Source: JADJSS01 sp046329815
Lineage (GTDB): Bacteria; Bacteroidota; Bacteroidia; Chitinophagales; JADIYW01
Reading direction: 5' to 3'
Assembly: GCA_046329815.1 (NCBI GenBank)
Contig: JAXLTY010000001.1
Span: forward strand, 496,001 to 560,000
Length of the DNA: 64,000 nt
Shown here: positions 36,101 through 44,427 of the stretch, piece by piece
How the letters are laid out: each line of letters starts with the position of its first letter
Position numbering within the stretch: the first letter of the stretch is position 1
Program-made: the position numbers and the translations under genes
Notes under the pieces: generated by a model
What the model was told of the DNA's origin: nothing
What the model saw: the letters and a program-made list of their open reading frames with translations, nothing else
The model's database searches: none

Positions 36101-38025
36101 CTAATGTAACATTGACTTGTACCAATCCTGCTTTACAAATCGGTACTGCTGCTATAGCAGGAAATACATATTCATGGTCGCCGGCTGTCGGTTTGAACAA
36201 TGCAAATATTGCGCAACCAACTGCAAACATTACAGGTAATTATACTGTAACAGTTACAAGACTATCCAATGGTTGTGTTTCAACAGATGTAAACACAGTA
36301 GCAATTGACACATCGCTTCCTGTTGCAAATGCAGGCGCTGATAAAGTACTTACTTGTTCAAATCCAACACAAATGATAGGAACATCTGCTATTGCAGGAA
36401 ATACATATGTTTGGTCACCAGCTACTGGTCTGAGCAGTACTAGTATTGCTCAACCAACTGTAAATACTACAGGTACTTATACGGTAACAGTTACAAAAAC
36501 AAGCAACGGCTGCTCTGCTTCTGACGCAGTTATTGTTACTGTAGATACTTCTCGTTCAATTGCAGATGCAGGTGTTAATAAGACATTGACTTGTGCAGTT
36601 AGATCTCAAATGATCGGAACAGATGCAATTGCAGGAAATGCCTACTCTTGGTCACCAAGTATTGGCTTAACGAATGCAAATATTGCTCAACCTTCTGCAA
36701 CGGAACCAAACACATATACAGTTACAGTTACGAAATTATCGAATGGTTGTACTTCAACAGATGCGGTAAATGTTTTACAAAACATCAATGCGCCGGCAGC
36801 AAATATTGGCTTTGATAAAGTAATCACCTGTGCGAATCCAACACAAAAAATTGGCTCACCGGGTTCTGCGGCATACTCATATTCGTGGTCGCCTGCTGCT
36901 GGTTTAGATAATGCAAATATTGCACAGCCAACAGCTTCCGCGCCAGGAACGTATGTACTGACCGTTACCATGATTGCTAATGGTTGTACAGCAATTGATG
37001 GAGTAACAGTAGGAATTGATACTACAAAACCGGTAACAAATGCTGGTGCTGATATCAAATTAACCTGTACAAATCCCGCTCAGCAAATCGGTACTCCTGC
37101 TATTTCCGGAAACACCTATGCATGGACACCAGCCGCTGGCTTAAACAGCACTACACTTGCACAACCGACTGTGAATGCAATTGGAACATACTCATTGACA
37201 GTTACAAAAACAATAAATGGTTGTACAAAAACAGACGCTGTAGTAGTCACACGTGATACATCATTCCCTGTAGCAAATGCAGGCGAAGATCAGATATTGA
37301 CTTGTACTAAAACATTAGCATATATTGGTACCGGTGCAACCAATGGATATGCATATGCATGGTCGCCAGCTACAGGTCTTTCAAATACTACTGTTTCTCA
37401 GCCAAGAGCAGATTCAACAGGTACTTTCACCGTTACAGTAACTAAATTGAGCAACGGCTGTAAATCAACAGATTCAATCACTATTACACGTGATACAATT
37501 CGTCCGGTTGCTTTTGCCGGTGATGACCAAACATTTGATTGTCCGCATGCACCATTAGTATTAGGAACACCTGCTTTAGACGGAATGAGTTATACATGGA
37601 CGCCGGTAAGTGGTATAAGTGCCACAAATGTTGCACAGCCAACTACCGATACCGCAGGTACCTATGTATTGAAAGTAAAAAACAATGTGAACGGTTGCGT
37701 TTCATTACCGGATACAGTAGTGACTTTCTGGAAAAACTGCAATTGCGATTTCTTGCTTCCGGCGGCTTTCTCTCCAAATAATGATGGCGTTAATGACAAT
37801 TTCAAACCATTAAGATTTTGCGATGAATATTCGGATCTGCAATTCTCTGTATTTGACCGCTGGGGCGCTTTATTGTTTACTTCAAACGATCTTACTAGCG
37901 GTTGGGACGGATTCTTAAAAAATGCAGAACAACAAGTGGACAGTTACATCTGGACATTGCAATATTATGACATACTAAACAAACAAAAAATATTCAAAAA
38001 AGGCACTGTTACCTTATTGAAATAG
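30136..38025 (+). CDS. Giant 28-repeat surface protein with type B T9SS domain
   Basis: Surface protein of 2629 residues. It has a signal peptide (1-22), a unique N-terminal region (about 25-326) that includes a globular part resembling NIDO-type domains (FVIGANGLISFNTAY), then 28 Ig/PKD-like modules at residues 327-2537, and a type B sorting domain (2538-2629, FSPNNDGVNDNF, FDRWGALLF). Each module has 79 residues (the first has 78). The fixed positions include NAG at 2-4, Cys11, GNTYSW at 25-30, IAQP at 41-44, and Cys63 in NGC; the two cysteines could form a disulfide in each module. The repeated structure suits a stiff stalk or adhesin. It is possibly a gliding or attachment protein. A terminator follows at 38073. 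Confidence 0.92.
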   Translation: MKKICLCCITAFLLFSLLSKAQLPYIKPCYGINAGLDSSFCSPVCKNISRIAVPQYENRATNTYQVLTMTLPSPMYNNTGTNVIVNQDDVWSGVVNMPFNFCFFGNTYNKFVIGANGLISFNTAYANLWCEYAYTGGIPDAAKPINSIMGAYTDIDPSVGFSANRINWYIEGAAPCRRAVINFYRVPMFSSSCNSLLFTSQIVLHEAYNIIDVIVVNKPVCSSWNGGRGIIGIQNANGLTAFAAPGQNPSTSNLTNTCYRFLPNGALQQSINWTEGATTISNTATLAPSLCPGTTRTFTANLVNNRCDGSTVIVSDDVTFTVNNGGANAGPDRSLSCIAPNITIGTPAQANTTYSWSPAAGLSNANIAQPTTNTPNTYIVTATNASTGCTGTDTVIVSPLTNPVANAGPDKQINCSGPTTQIGTPAIAGHTYSWSPAAGLDNPNVAQPNASVANTYTLTITNTASGCTATDAVTVTIDNTPPTANAGANQTLTCANPSLQIGTAAVAGNTYSWASAAGLSNANIAQPNATAAGTYTLTVTKTSNGCTATDAVTISVDTLRPGANAGVDQTLTCTNTSYLIGTPTVAGNTYSWSPAAGLSNASIAQPTVTAPGLYTVTVTKTSNGCSNTDNVTISKDVTTPVANAGPAVTLTCSAPSLQIGTASIAGNTYSWSPAVGLSNASIAQPNATKTGTYTLTVTQLSNGCTATDAVTVSIDTLRPNANAGADKIITCANPTHVIGTTAVAGNTYAWLPSAGLDNASIAQPTASATGTYTLTVTKTSNGCTNTDAVTVTVDTTRPTANAGTDKVITCANPTHMIGTTAIAGNTYAWSPGAGLSNANIAQPTASSIGTYTVTVTKTANGCTATNDVTITIDTTSPGANAGADKIITCSNPTHVIGTPATAGNTYSWSPGAGLSNANIAQPTVSSTGNYFLTVTKTANGCTSTNAVLVTVDTTRPTANAGTNVTLTCTNPSLQIGTTAIAGNTYSWTPNTGLSNTAIAQPNANTTGTYTLIVTKTANGCSNSDIVIVAIDTTKPVANAGANVTLTCTNPSLQIGTTAISGNTYSWTPNAGLSNASIAQPNVNTTGTYTVTVTKTANGCTSADAVTVAVDTTRPGVNAGTNKIITCSNPTHVIGFSSGPGTTYSWSPSAGLSDATIAQPTVSAGGNYILTVTKTSNGCTAQDAVLVSVDTVRPIANSGTDKVITCNSPTFVIGTPAIAGNTYAWTPAIGLSNASIAQPTVNTTGTYTLTVTKTVNGCTSVDSVKIAVDTTRPVADAGADKVITCSNPTHNIGTPAIAGNTYAWVPASGLNNPGIAQPVANTTGTYTVTVTKTSNGCFASDAVTISVDTSRPFVFAGNDKLITCSNPTHILGTNPIAGNTYLWSPATGLSAANIAQPTVNLTGTYTLTATKTSNGCTASDIVNVTVDTTIIIADAGLDKVITCSAPIHIIGTPAVAGATYAWSPSVGLNNANIAQPTANTTGNYVLTVTKNSTGCTSTDVVVVSVDTTKPVANAGADKLITCTNPTHTIGTTAIAGNTYSWTPASGLDNTTIAQPTVNTTGTYTVTVTKTANGCIATDEVTVAVDTTKPVADAGASVTLTCTNPSLQIGTAAISGNTYFWSPSAGLSNTGSAQPTVNTPGIYTVTVTKSANGCTSTDAVTVAIDTIKPIANAGANQLITCANPTYVLGTPAVTGNTYAWTPGTGLSDHLIAQPTVSASGNYTLIVTKTSNGCVAQDGISVTVDTTKPFANAGTNITLTCTNPSLQIGSPAIAGNTYSWIPVAGLDNPAIAQPTVNTTGTYTVTVTKTANGCSSTDAVVVAIDTTKPTADAGVDKIITCTNTTQTIGTTAIAGNTYVWTSATGLNNTSIAQPTVNTTGTYTVTVTKTSNGCSASDAVTVSVDTTKPFVFAGNDKLITCANPTQVIGSGPMTGVTYSWSPATGLDNAAIAQPSASAAGNYIVTGTKTANGCKASDLVIVSIDTTHTAANAGANVTLTCTNPALQIGTAAIAGNTYSWSPAVGLNNANIAQPTANITGNYTVTVTRLSNGCVSTDVNTVAIDTSLPVANAGADKVLTCSNPTQMIGTSAIAGNTYVWSPATGLSSTSIAQPTVNTTGTYTVTVTKTSNGCSASDAVIVTVDTSRSIADAGVNKTLTCAVRSQMIGTDAIAGNAYSWSPSIGLTNANIAQPSATEPNTYTVTVTKLSNGCTSTDAVNVLQNINAPAANIGFDKVITCANPTQKIGSPGSAAYSYSWSPAAGLDNANIAQPTASAPGTYVLTVTMIANGCTAIDGVTVGIDTTKPVTNAGADIKLTCTNPAQQIGTPAISGNTYAWTPAAGLNSTTLAQPTVNAIGTYSLTVTKTINGCTKTDAVVVTRDTSFPVANAGEDQILTCTKTLAYIGTGATNGYAYAWSPATGLSNTTVSQPRADSTGTFTVTVTKLSNGCKSTDSITITRDTIRPVAFAGDDQTFDCPHAPLVLGTPALDGMSYTWTPVSGISATNVAQPTTDTAGTYVLKVKNNVNGCVSLPDTVVTFWKNCNCDFLLPAAFSPNNDGVNDNFKPLRFCDEYSDLQFSVFDRWGALLFTSNDLTSGWDGFLKNAEQQVDSYIWTLQYYDILNKQKIFKKGTVTLLK
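31114..37746 (+). repeat. 28 tandem 237-bp units (79-residue modules)
   Basis: In-frame tandem units of 237 bp (first unit 234 bp) with no other length change over 6.6 kb. The units are clearly diverged at the DNA level, mostly at third positions, unlike the near-identical units of the sister gene at 41978-43399. Module boundaries are set at the NAG motif following the VDTTRP-like linker. Confidence 0.92.
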
Positions 38026-38072
38026 GCATACGCCAAAACTCTTTATACATACAATAATAACCAAAAAAGCGA

Positions 38073-38099
38073 GACTGTACGAAAGGTACAGTCTTTTTT
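38073..38099 (+). terminator. Terminator after the 28-repeat gene
   Basis: GACTGTAC (38073-38080), loop GAAAG, GTACAGTC (38086-38093), then a run of six T. It lies 47 bp after the stop codon. Confidence 0.9.
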
Positions 38100-38134
38100 A
38101 TTTGAACTATAATGCACCAAACACTTCAAATATA

Positions 38135-38533
38135 ATCATAAAAAAAAATGAATAATCACACATGTAAATGAAAACTGGCTGTGAAAAAGTGAAAAATTAC
38201 AACGCTTGAATAGTATTTGACGGTGAAAAAATCGAGTCTTACATTAAAAAAATAATTATTTATAGCTGTAAAATGGCAGCTTACAGTACAAAAATGAAAA
38301 ATTACACTGTAAAAATGGCAGCTTACAATCAACAAATGATTCGTGACACTGTAAAAATGACAGCTTACAGTCAATAAATGAATGCTGACACTACATAAAT
38401 CATATCTGACAATGAAAAAATGAAAATTGACAGTTAAAAAATCGTTTCGTACAGTGCTTCAATAGATGCTTACAGTACATTATTTTATAGTTACAGCAAA
38501 AAAACGAAAAATAACAGCTCGTTAGTGATTATT
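38135..38533. repeat. Degenerate tandem array with exact 21-bp period
   Basis: Nineteen consecutive units of exactly 21 bp can be laid out without gaps from 38135 to 38533. Within the unit, positions 1-4 are T/G-A-C-A, 9-13 an A-tract, 14-15 TG, and position 21 usually T. Single units vary at most other sites. The phase is kept even where the sequence has changed. The A-tracts recur every two helical turns, which would give bent DNA. Read on the minus strand most units encode a seven-residue pattern (x-x-H-F-x-S/T-V), but there is no ATG and stop codons occur at units near 38450 and 38471. The stretch 38534-38857 shows no gene. Confidence 0.8.
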
Positions 38534-38857
38534 AAACACGATTAAATTACTATTGAATATCAATTACTTAATCAAAAAACAGAAACTAATTTTAATAAAA
38601 AGCAGAGGTTGTTACATTGTTGCAATTTATTAAATTGGGAAGACAAACCTTCGCAACGTACAAGTTGGTAATAAAATGCAGCACCAACTAAAAAAAGAAC
38701 TGTTTGCAGATAAACACATATCAAAAAATGAATATATGTAATCTGCACCAAATAGGTCTGATAACAACTTAAAACCATTGACTTTAATCATTATTTCTTA
38801 GTGTATTTTTAACATTATTAAATTTATTCAGTATATTTAGGAATACATTTTTAGTCT

Positions 38858-39259
38858 ATGAAAAAATATTTACTCTCAGTTGTCATCTGTTTGACAACTT
38901 GTATGTTCATTTACGGAAACGAAACTAACGAATACTACAAACAGCGACTGGCTGCAAATGGAATTACACTAACAGACGCCAATAAAACCTACACCAATTA
39001 CCAGTACTCACTTTTGGAAAGTTTTGATTTTAATGCTTACAGAAATTACAATACGGTACGCTTGGTACAAATTGAAGATGGACCACTAATTCAGCTTGCA
39101 TCATTAATACAAATGCAGCAATTAGGCAAAACAGTTCCGGCATCTATGCTGGAAAATAAAAAAGACGAAGTTGTTTCAACTAATTTAAAAAGTGTAATTA
39201 CATTGGTAAATATCGGTTTCAGATATGGTCCGAAAAAACATACCGAAACAGGCTTTTAA
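38858..39259 (+). CDS. Small exported protein upstream of a giant surface protein
   Basis: Protein of 133 residues with a signal peptide (MKKYLLSVVICLTTCMFIYG) and no recognised domain. The mature part is mixed helix and strand and ends in the strand-like VITLVNIGFRYGPKK. It lies 21 bp ahead of the 10-repeat giant gene and is probably co-transcribed with it. A TATATTTA box (38832-38839), one base off the -7 consensus, lies just upstream. The position suggests a helper of the giant protein, comparable to the small gene at 16078-16464, but the two small proteins do not look alike. Confidence 0.65.
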   Translation: MKKYLLSVVICLTTCMFIYGNETNEYYKQRLAANGITLTDANKTYTNYQYSLLESFDFNAYRNYNTVRLVQIEDGPLIQLASLIQMQQLGKTVPASMLENKKDEVVSTNLKSVITLVNIGFRYGPKKHTETGF

Positions 39260-39280
39260 CCATTTATCTAAAATTCACCT

Positions 39281-42200
39281 ATGAGAAAATACCTTACAAT
39301 AATCTTCTTTGTTATTATTGGTTATACTAATTTATTTGCCGCACCCGGCGATGACTGCTCAACGGCAATTGCCGTATCATCAAATGGTTGCTCTTCGGCA
39401 ACTGCATACGATAATACCGGTATTACAGGCACATTGGCACCTCCATCTTGTTTTACCGGCGGCAATAACAATGGCATGTGGTTCAAATTTGTTGCTACCA
39501 CGCGAATTGTAAATATTACGGTAAACGGTGCTACTTTAACACAACCGCAAATTGCATTATTACAACCGGCTGCAACCGGCTGTACCGGTACTTTTACCGA
39601 ATTAACGTGTAATAGCTCAGGTGCTGCAACAGCAACTATCAACTATAGCAACCTAACCATTGGAACCACCTATTATATTTATGTAGATGGAAGTAATAAC
39701 CTTGTTGGTACTTTCCAGTTATGCCTAACATCACCGATTGCTCCTACCAATGACAATCCATGTAATGCAATTGTGGTACCGGCATCTAATTTCTGTTCAG
39801 GAGCAAATGCTTATACCAATGTAGGTGCCGGCAGCGAGAATTTATTTTCCGCTTCTTATCCTGGTTGTTGGTCTGCAACAGGTGCATTTAACACCGTGTT
39901 CTTTCAATTTACTGCATTAGGGCCTTTTAACACTATTACAGTATCAGGTGCTATCAATCAGCCGCAAATTGCAGTAATACAAACAGGAAATTGCAATGGT
40001 GCAACATGGACAAGTAACGGTGCATCTAGTTGCGCTACCACAGCAGGAACATCAGTTACTATGAATGCGAATAATTTAATCGCTGGTCAAACTTATTTAA
40101 TTGCTGTAGATGGTTCGGTAGATAATGTGGGTTCATTTCAGTTATGTGTAAATAGTTATACTCCAACTTCCGGTGTTCCTGCTAATGACCGATGCTCCGG
40201 TGCGCAACCATTATGTCCAAATCAATTTATTTCTTCATCCACAGTTAATGCAACAGGTACAGGTGATGTAAATATCGGAAATTGGATTTGTAATGCTGTA
40301 TTAGATAATCCGGTTTGGTTCACTTTTGCAGCAGCTAATCCTGTTCAAAATGTAGTTATGAATTTGAATGCCGTTTGTACCGGAGATGATTTACAAGTAG
40401 AAATATTCAAATTTACGGGTGCTTCTGGTCCATGTAATGCTGCTAACAGTAATCAGTTTACAAGTATTGGTTGTGATAATAGTATATCAGGTTCCGGTTC
40501 AGCCGTTTTAACAATTCCTGCTGCCAATATGGTTGCGGGTCAGACATATTACATTTTAGTGGACAACTGGCCAGGCGAGAGTTGTGATTTTAATTTTACA
40601 ATATCTGGTATTGCAGGTGCTGATGCAGGTGCTGACCAGGATGTATGTATTTCCGCACCTGCGTTTAATGTTGTTGGCACACCTGCAGGCGGAACATGGT
40701 CTGGACCTGGTATTACAAATACTTCTAATGGTACGTTTAATCCACAGGTTGCAGGATATGGAACTCATACCTTATTCTATAATAATGGTGCATGTACCGA
40801 TCAAAAAATAATAAATGTAACAGGACCTCAGGTGGTTACATCTAATGATGTTGCTATTTGCGGCGGTTCCACACAATTGGTAGGCAGCGTAAATGAATAT
40901 CCTTTAAGTGGTTTAAAAGTGTTTACAAACCCAACAGATTTTGTAATACCGGATAATAATACGACTGGTATCACTTCTCCAATTGTAGTTTCTGGAGTCA
41001 CACCTGCATTAGTTTCTACCAATCCTATACAACGTGTTTGTATGAATATAAATCATCCTTTTGATGGTGATTTGGATATTTACTTGCAATGTCCTGGCGG
41101 AACTCAAATTGAACTTTCAACGGATAATGGCGGTTCCGGTGATAATTATACTAATACTTGCTTTGTTCCAACAGGCACTGCCATTACAGCGGGTGCCTCT
41201 CCATTTACCGGAAACTTTACGCCGGAACAAGCATTGACGCTATTAAATGCCTGTAATGTGAATGGCACCTGGAATTTAGTTATTAAAGATGATGCTGGTG
41301 GTGATGTAGGTACTTTATTAGATTGGAGTATATATTTTAATACGACAAATACAGTCAACTACGTTTGGTCGCCAACTACAAATATGACAGGATCCACTAC
41401 ATTAAGTCCGACTGTTACACCAACCACGACAACATCATACTATCTAACCGCAACCGATAATAATGGTTGTACAGACGTAGATACGGTAGTTGTCAGTTTA
41501 GGTGGTTCTATTGCCGGTCCTGATCAGTCAATCTGTTTAAATACAAGTACTTCATTTGCATCTTCGGGAACCGGAACATGGACTCCGTTAGCTACAAATC
41601 CTGCTGCTGTAACCATCACTTCAGTTTCTAATCCTACATCCAATGTAGGTCCGTTTAACACTGCAGGAACTTACAATTTTGAATGGAACACTGGTTCTTG
41701 CAAAGACACCGTACGAATTACTGTAAATAATTTACCAATCGCAAACGCAGGTATTGACCGAACTTTAGATTGTACAACATCTAGCTTTGTAATAGGAACA
41801 CCTGCGGTTGCAGGTAATACCTATTCATGGTCACCAGGTACTGGTTTGTCTGCTAATAACATTGCTCAACCAACCGTTACTGCAGCCGGTACTTACACTG
41901 TGACCGTCACAAATGCAGCAACTACTTGTTTTGCTACCGATGCTGTAGTAATCAGTCAAACAGCAACATTACCACCTGCGAATGCTGGAGTTGACAAAAC
42001 TTTAACCTGTGCTGCAACCAGTGCTGTTATCGGTTCTGCTGCTGTTGCCGGTAATACCTATTCATGGTCACCTGGTACTGGTCTGTCTGCTAACAACATT
42101 GCGCAGCCTACTGCTACCGCTGCAGGTACTTATACTGTCACCGTTACCAATACTGCAAATGGTTGTACCGCTTCTGATGCTGTTATCGTATCTCAGAATA

Positions 42201-44389
42201 CTACACCGCCTGTCGCTAATGCTGGTGCTGATAAATCTTTAACCTGTGCTGCAACCAGTGCTGTTATCGGATCTGCTGCTGTTGCCGGTAATACCTATTC
42301 ATGGTCACCGGGTACTGGTTTGTCTGCTAATAATATTGCACAGCCTACTGCTAACGCTGCAGGTACTTATACTGTCACCGTTACCAATACTGCAAATGGT
42401 TGTACCGCTACTGATGCCGTTATCGTATCTCAGAATACTACACCGCCTGTCGCTAATGCTGGTGCTGATAAATCTTTAACCTGTGTTGCAAACAGTGCTG
42501 TTATCGGTTCTGCTGCGGTTGCCGGTAATACCTATGCATGGTCACCTGGTACTGGTCTGTCTGCTAACAACATCGCACAGCCTACTGCTAACGCTGCAGG
42601 TACTTATACTGTCACCGTTACCAATACTGCAAACGGTTGTACCGCTTCTGATGCCGTTATCGTATCTCAGAATACTACACCGCCTGTCGCTAATGCTGGT
42701 GCTGATAAATCTTTAACCTGTACTGCAACCAGTGCTGTTATTGGTTCTGCTGCTGTTACCGGTAATACCTATGCATGGTCGCCTGGTACTGGTCTGTCTG
42801 CTAACAACATCGCACAGCCTACTGCTACCGCTGCCGGTACTTATACTGTCACTGTTACCAATACTGCTAATGGTTGTACCGCTTCTGATGCTGTTATCGT
42901 ATCTCAGAATACTACTCCGCCTGTCGCTAATGCTGGTGCTGATAAATCTTTAACCTGTGCTGCAACCAGTGCTGTTATCGGTTCTGCTGCTCTTGCAGGT
43001 AATACCTATTCATGGTCACCGGGTACTGGTTTGTCTGCTAATAATATTGCGCAGCCAACTGCTACCGCTGCCGGTACTTATACTGTCACCGTTACCAATA
43101 CTGCAAACGGTTGTACAGCTACTGATGCTGTTATCGTATCTCAGAATACTACTCCGCCTGTCGCTAATGCTGGTGCTGATAAATCTTTAACCTGTATTGC
43201 AACCAGTGCTGTTATAGGTTCTGCTGTTATTGCAGGTAATACCTATTCATGGTCACCGGGTACTGGTCTGTCTGCTAACAACATTGCGCAGCCAACTGCT
43301 ACCGCTGCCGGTACTTATACTGTCACCGTTACCAATACTGCAAACGGTTGTACCGCTACTGATGCCGTTATCGTATCTGTTGATACAACACGACCAACAG
43401 TTAATGCAGGTGCTGATATCATCTTAACCTGTACAAATCCTAGTAAACAAATAGGAACCACTTCTGTTGCTGGAATTACTTACACATGGTCACCAACAAC
43501 AGGTTTGGATAATCCGAACACTGCTCAACCAACAACAAATACTACAGGAACTTATACTGTTACAGCGACTAAAACAAGTAACGGTTGTTCAAAATCAGAT
43601 AACGTTCTTGTTACTCAAGACACATCATTCCCTGTTGCAAATGCCGGCATCGATCAAATCTTAACGTGTATAAAAACATCTGCGATTATTGGGTCTGTTG
43701 CTGTTGCTGGTAATACCTATTCATGGTCGCCTTCAGCCGGATTATCAAATGTTAACAATCCACAACCTAAAGTTGATTCTACCGGCACATTCACGCTTAC
43801 TGTAACAAAAACAAGTAATGGCTGTAAAACGACAGATGCCGTTACCATCACACGCGATACCGTTCGTCCTGTTGCTGATGCAGGTGATAGCGCTATTTTT
43901 GATTGTCCGCATATTCCAATTACTTTAGGTACACCGGCAGTTGCAGGATTCAGTTATCATTGGACAAATGTAACGGGCATCAGTGCAACTAATATAGCGC
44001 AACCAACAACTGACACAGCCGGTAATTATGTTTTAGTGGTTACTAATGACATTAACGGCTGTGTTTCAAAACCAGATACTGTTAAAATAAAATGGAAAAA
44101 CTGTGAGTGTGAATTTTTAATACCTTCAGCATTCTCTCCAAATGGCGATGGAATTAATGATGATCTGAAACCACTTAAGTTCTGTGATGATTATACGGAT
44201 TTGGAGTTTTCAGTATTCAACCGTTGGGGCGCTTTGGTATTTAAATCTAATAATATTATCGATGGCTGGAATGGTTTCTTACGAAGTGAAGAACAACAAG
44301 TAGATAGTTATATCTGGACTTTGTCTTATTACGATATCTTACACAAAGAAAAAATATTTAAGAAAGGAACAGTCACCTTATTGAAATGA
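39281..44389 (+). CDS. Giant surface protein with P-domain, 10 repeats and type B T9SS domain
   Basis: Surface protein of 1702 residues. It has a signal peptide (about 1-20), three PPC-like modules (about 20-450; DDCSTAIAV, NDNPCNAIVV, NDRCSGAQPL), a P-domain similar to that of proprotein convertases (about 540-690; NHPFDGDLDIYLQCPGG and WNLVIKDDAGGDVG), and ten 79-residue Ig/PKD-like modules (821-1610). The type B sorting domain follows (1611-1702; FSPNGDGINDDL, FNRWGALVF). No protease is attached to the P-domain. The last modules and sorting domain are close to those of the 28-repeat protein, so the two are paralogs. A strong bidirectional terminator follows. Confidence 0.92.
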   Translation: MRKYLTIIFFVIIGYTNLFAAPGDDCSTAIAVSSNGCSSATAYDNTGITGTLAPPSCFTGGNNNGMWFKFVATTRIVNITVNGATLTQPQIALLQPAATGCTGTFTELTCNSSGAATATINYSNLTIGTTYYIYVDGSNNLVGTFQLCLTSPIAPTNDNPCNAIVVPASNFCSGANAYTNVGAGSENLFSASYPGCWSATGAFNTVFFQFTALGPFNTITVSGAINQPQIAVIQTGNCNGATWTSNGASSCATTAGTSVTMNANNLIAGQTYLIAVDGSVDNVGSFQLCVNSYTPTSGVPANDRCSGAQPLCPNQFISSSTVNATGTGDVNIGNWICNAVLDNPVWFTFAAANPVQNVVMNLNAVCTGDDLQVEIFKFTGASGPCNAANSNQFTSIGCDNSISGSGSAVLTIPAANMVAGQTYYILVDNWPGESCDFNFTISGIAGADAGADQDVCISAPAFNVVGTPAGGTWSGPGITNTSNGTFNPQVAGYGTHTLFYNNGACTDQKIINVTGPQVVTSNDVAICGGSTQLVGSVNEYPLSGLKVFTNPTDFVIPDNNTTGITSPIVVSGVTPALVSTNPIQRVCMNINHPFDGDLDIYLQCPGGTQIELSTDNGGSGDNYTNTCFVPTGTAITAGASPFTGNFTPEQALTLLNACNVNGTWNLVIKDDAGGDVGTLLDWSIYFNTTNTVNYVWSPTTNMTGSTTLSPTVTPTTTTSYYLTATDNNGCTDVDTVVVSLGGSIAGPDQSICLNTSTSFASSGTGTWTPLATNPAAVTITSVSNPTSNVGPFNTAGTYNFEWNTGSCKDTVRITVNNLPIANAGIDRTLDCTTSSFVIGTPAVAGNTYSWSPGTGLSANNIAQPTVTAAGTYTVTVTNAATTCFATDAVVISQTATLPPANAGVDKTLTCAATSAVIGSAAVAGNTYSWSPGTGLSANNIAQPTATAAGTYTVTVTNTANGCTASDAVIVSQNTTPPVANAGADKSLTCAATSAVIGSAAVAGNTYSWSPGTGLSANNIAQPTANAAGTYTVTVTNTANGCTATDAVIVSQNTTPPVANAGADKSLTCVANSAVIGSAAVAGNTYAWSPGTGLSANNIAQPTANAAGTYTVTVTNTANGCTASDAVIVSQNTTPPVANAGADKSLTCTATSAVIGSAAVTGNTYAWSPGTGLSANNIAQPTATAAGTYTVTVTNTANGCTASDAVIVSQNTTPPVANAGADKSLTCAATSAVIGSAALAGNTYSWSPGTGLSANNIAQPTATAAGTYTVTVTNTANGCTATDAVIVSQNTTPPVANAGADKSLTCIATSAVIGSAVIAGNTYSWSPGTGLSANNIAQPTATAAGTYTVTVTNTANGCTATDAVIVSVDTTRPTVNAGADIILTCTNPSKQIGTTSVAGITYTWSPTTGLDNPNTAQPTTNTTGTYTVTATKTSNGCSKSDNVLVTQDTSFPVANAGIDQILTCIKTSAIIGSVAVAGNTYSWSPSAGLSNVNNPQPKVDSTGTFTLTVTKTSNGCKTTDAVTITRDTVRPVADAGDSAIFDCPHIPITLGTPAVAGFSYHWTNVTGISATNIAQPTTDTAGNYVLVVTNDINGCVSKPDTVKIKWKNCECEFLIPSAFSPNGDGINDDLKPLKFCDDYTDLEFSVFNRWGALVFKSNNIIDGWNGFLRSEEQQVDSYIWTLSYYDILHKEKIFKKGTVTLLK
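41741..44110 (+). repeat. Ten 237-bp units, six of them nearly identical
   Basis: Ten in-frame units of 237 bp. Units 2 to 7 (41978-43399) differ at only a few bases each, including many silent positions, while units 1 and 8 to 10 are diverged. The near-identical block implies recent duplication or gene conversion and is a place where assembly from short reads may miscount copies. Confidence 0.9.
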
Positions 44390-44400
44390 TACGTTATGAA

Positions 44401-44425
44401 AATGCGCTCAAGATTTGAGCGCATT
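44401..44425. terminator. Bidirectional terminator between convergent genes
   Basis: A perfect 11-bp stem, AATGCGCTCAA (44401-44411) with TTGAGCGCATT (44415-44425) and a 3-base loop, flanked by A/T runs. It separates the 10-repeat gene from the convergent mechanosensitive channel gene. Confidence 0.9.
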
Positions 44426-44427
44426 TA

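Noticed and set aside
38156..38374. Minus-strand reading frame of 72 codons over the 21-bp array
   Set aside because: It arises from the 21-bp period (7 codons), has no ATG at its start, no convincing upstream signals, and the array continues on both sides with stops. Treated as a shadow of the array, although a coding relic is not excluded.
38135..38533. CRISPR array
   Set aside because: Units are contiguous 21-mers without unique spacers, are degenerate, and no cas gene is present.
38572..38778. Minus-strand frame of 68 codons
   Set aside because: Low-complexity hydrophobic translation in an AT-rich gap, no start context and no neighbour link.
42009..43427. Series of plus-strand frames of about 77 codons within the 10-repeat gene
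   Set aside because: They repeat every 237 bp in another frame of the module array and are shadows of the giant gene.
25717..44389. Non-ribosomal peptide or polyketide cluster, suggested by the very long genes
   Set aside because: The translations are signal peptides, beta-rich repeats and T9SS sorting domains with no synthase motifs.
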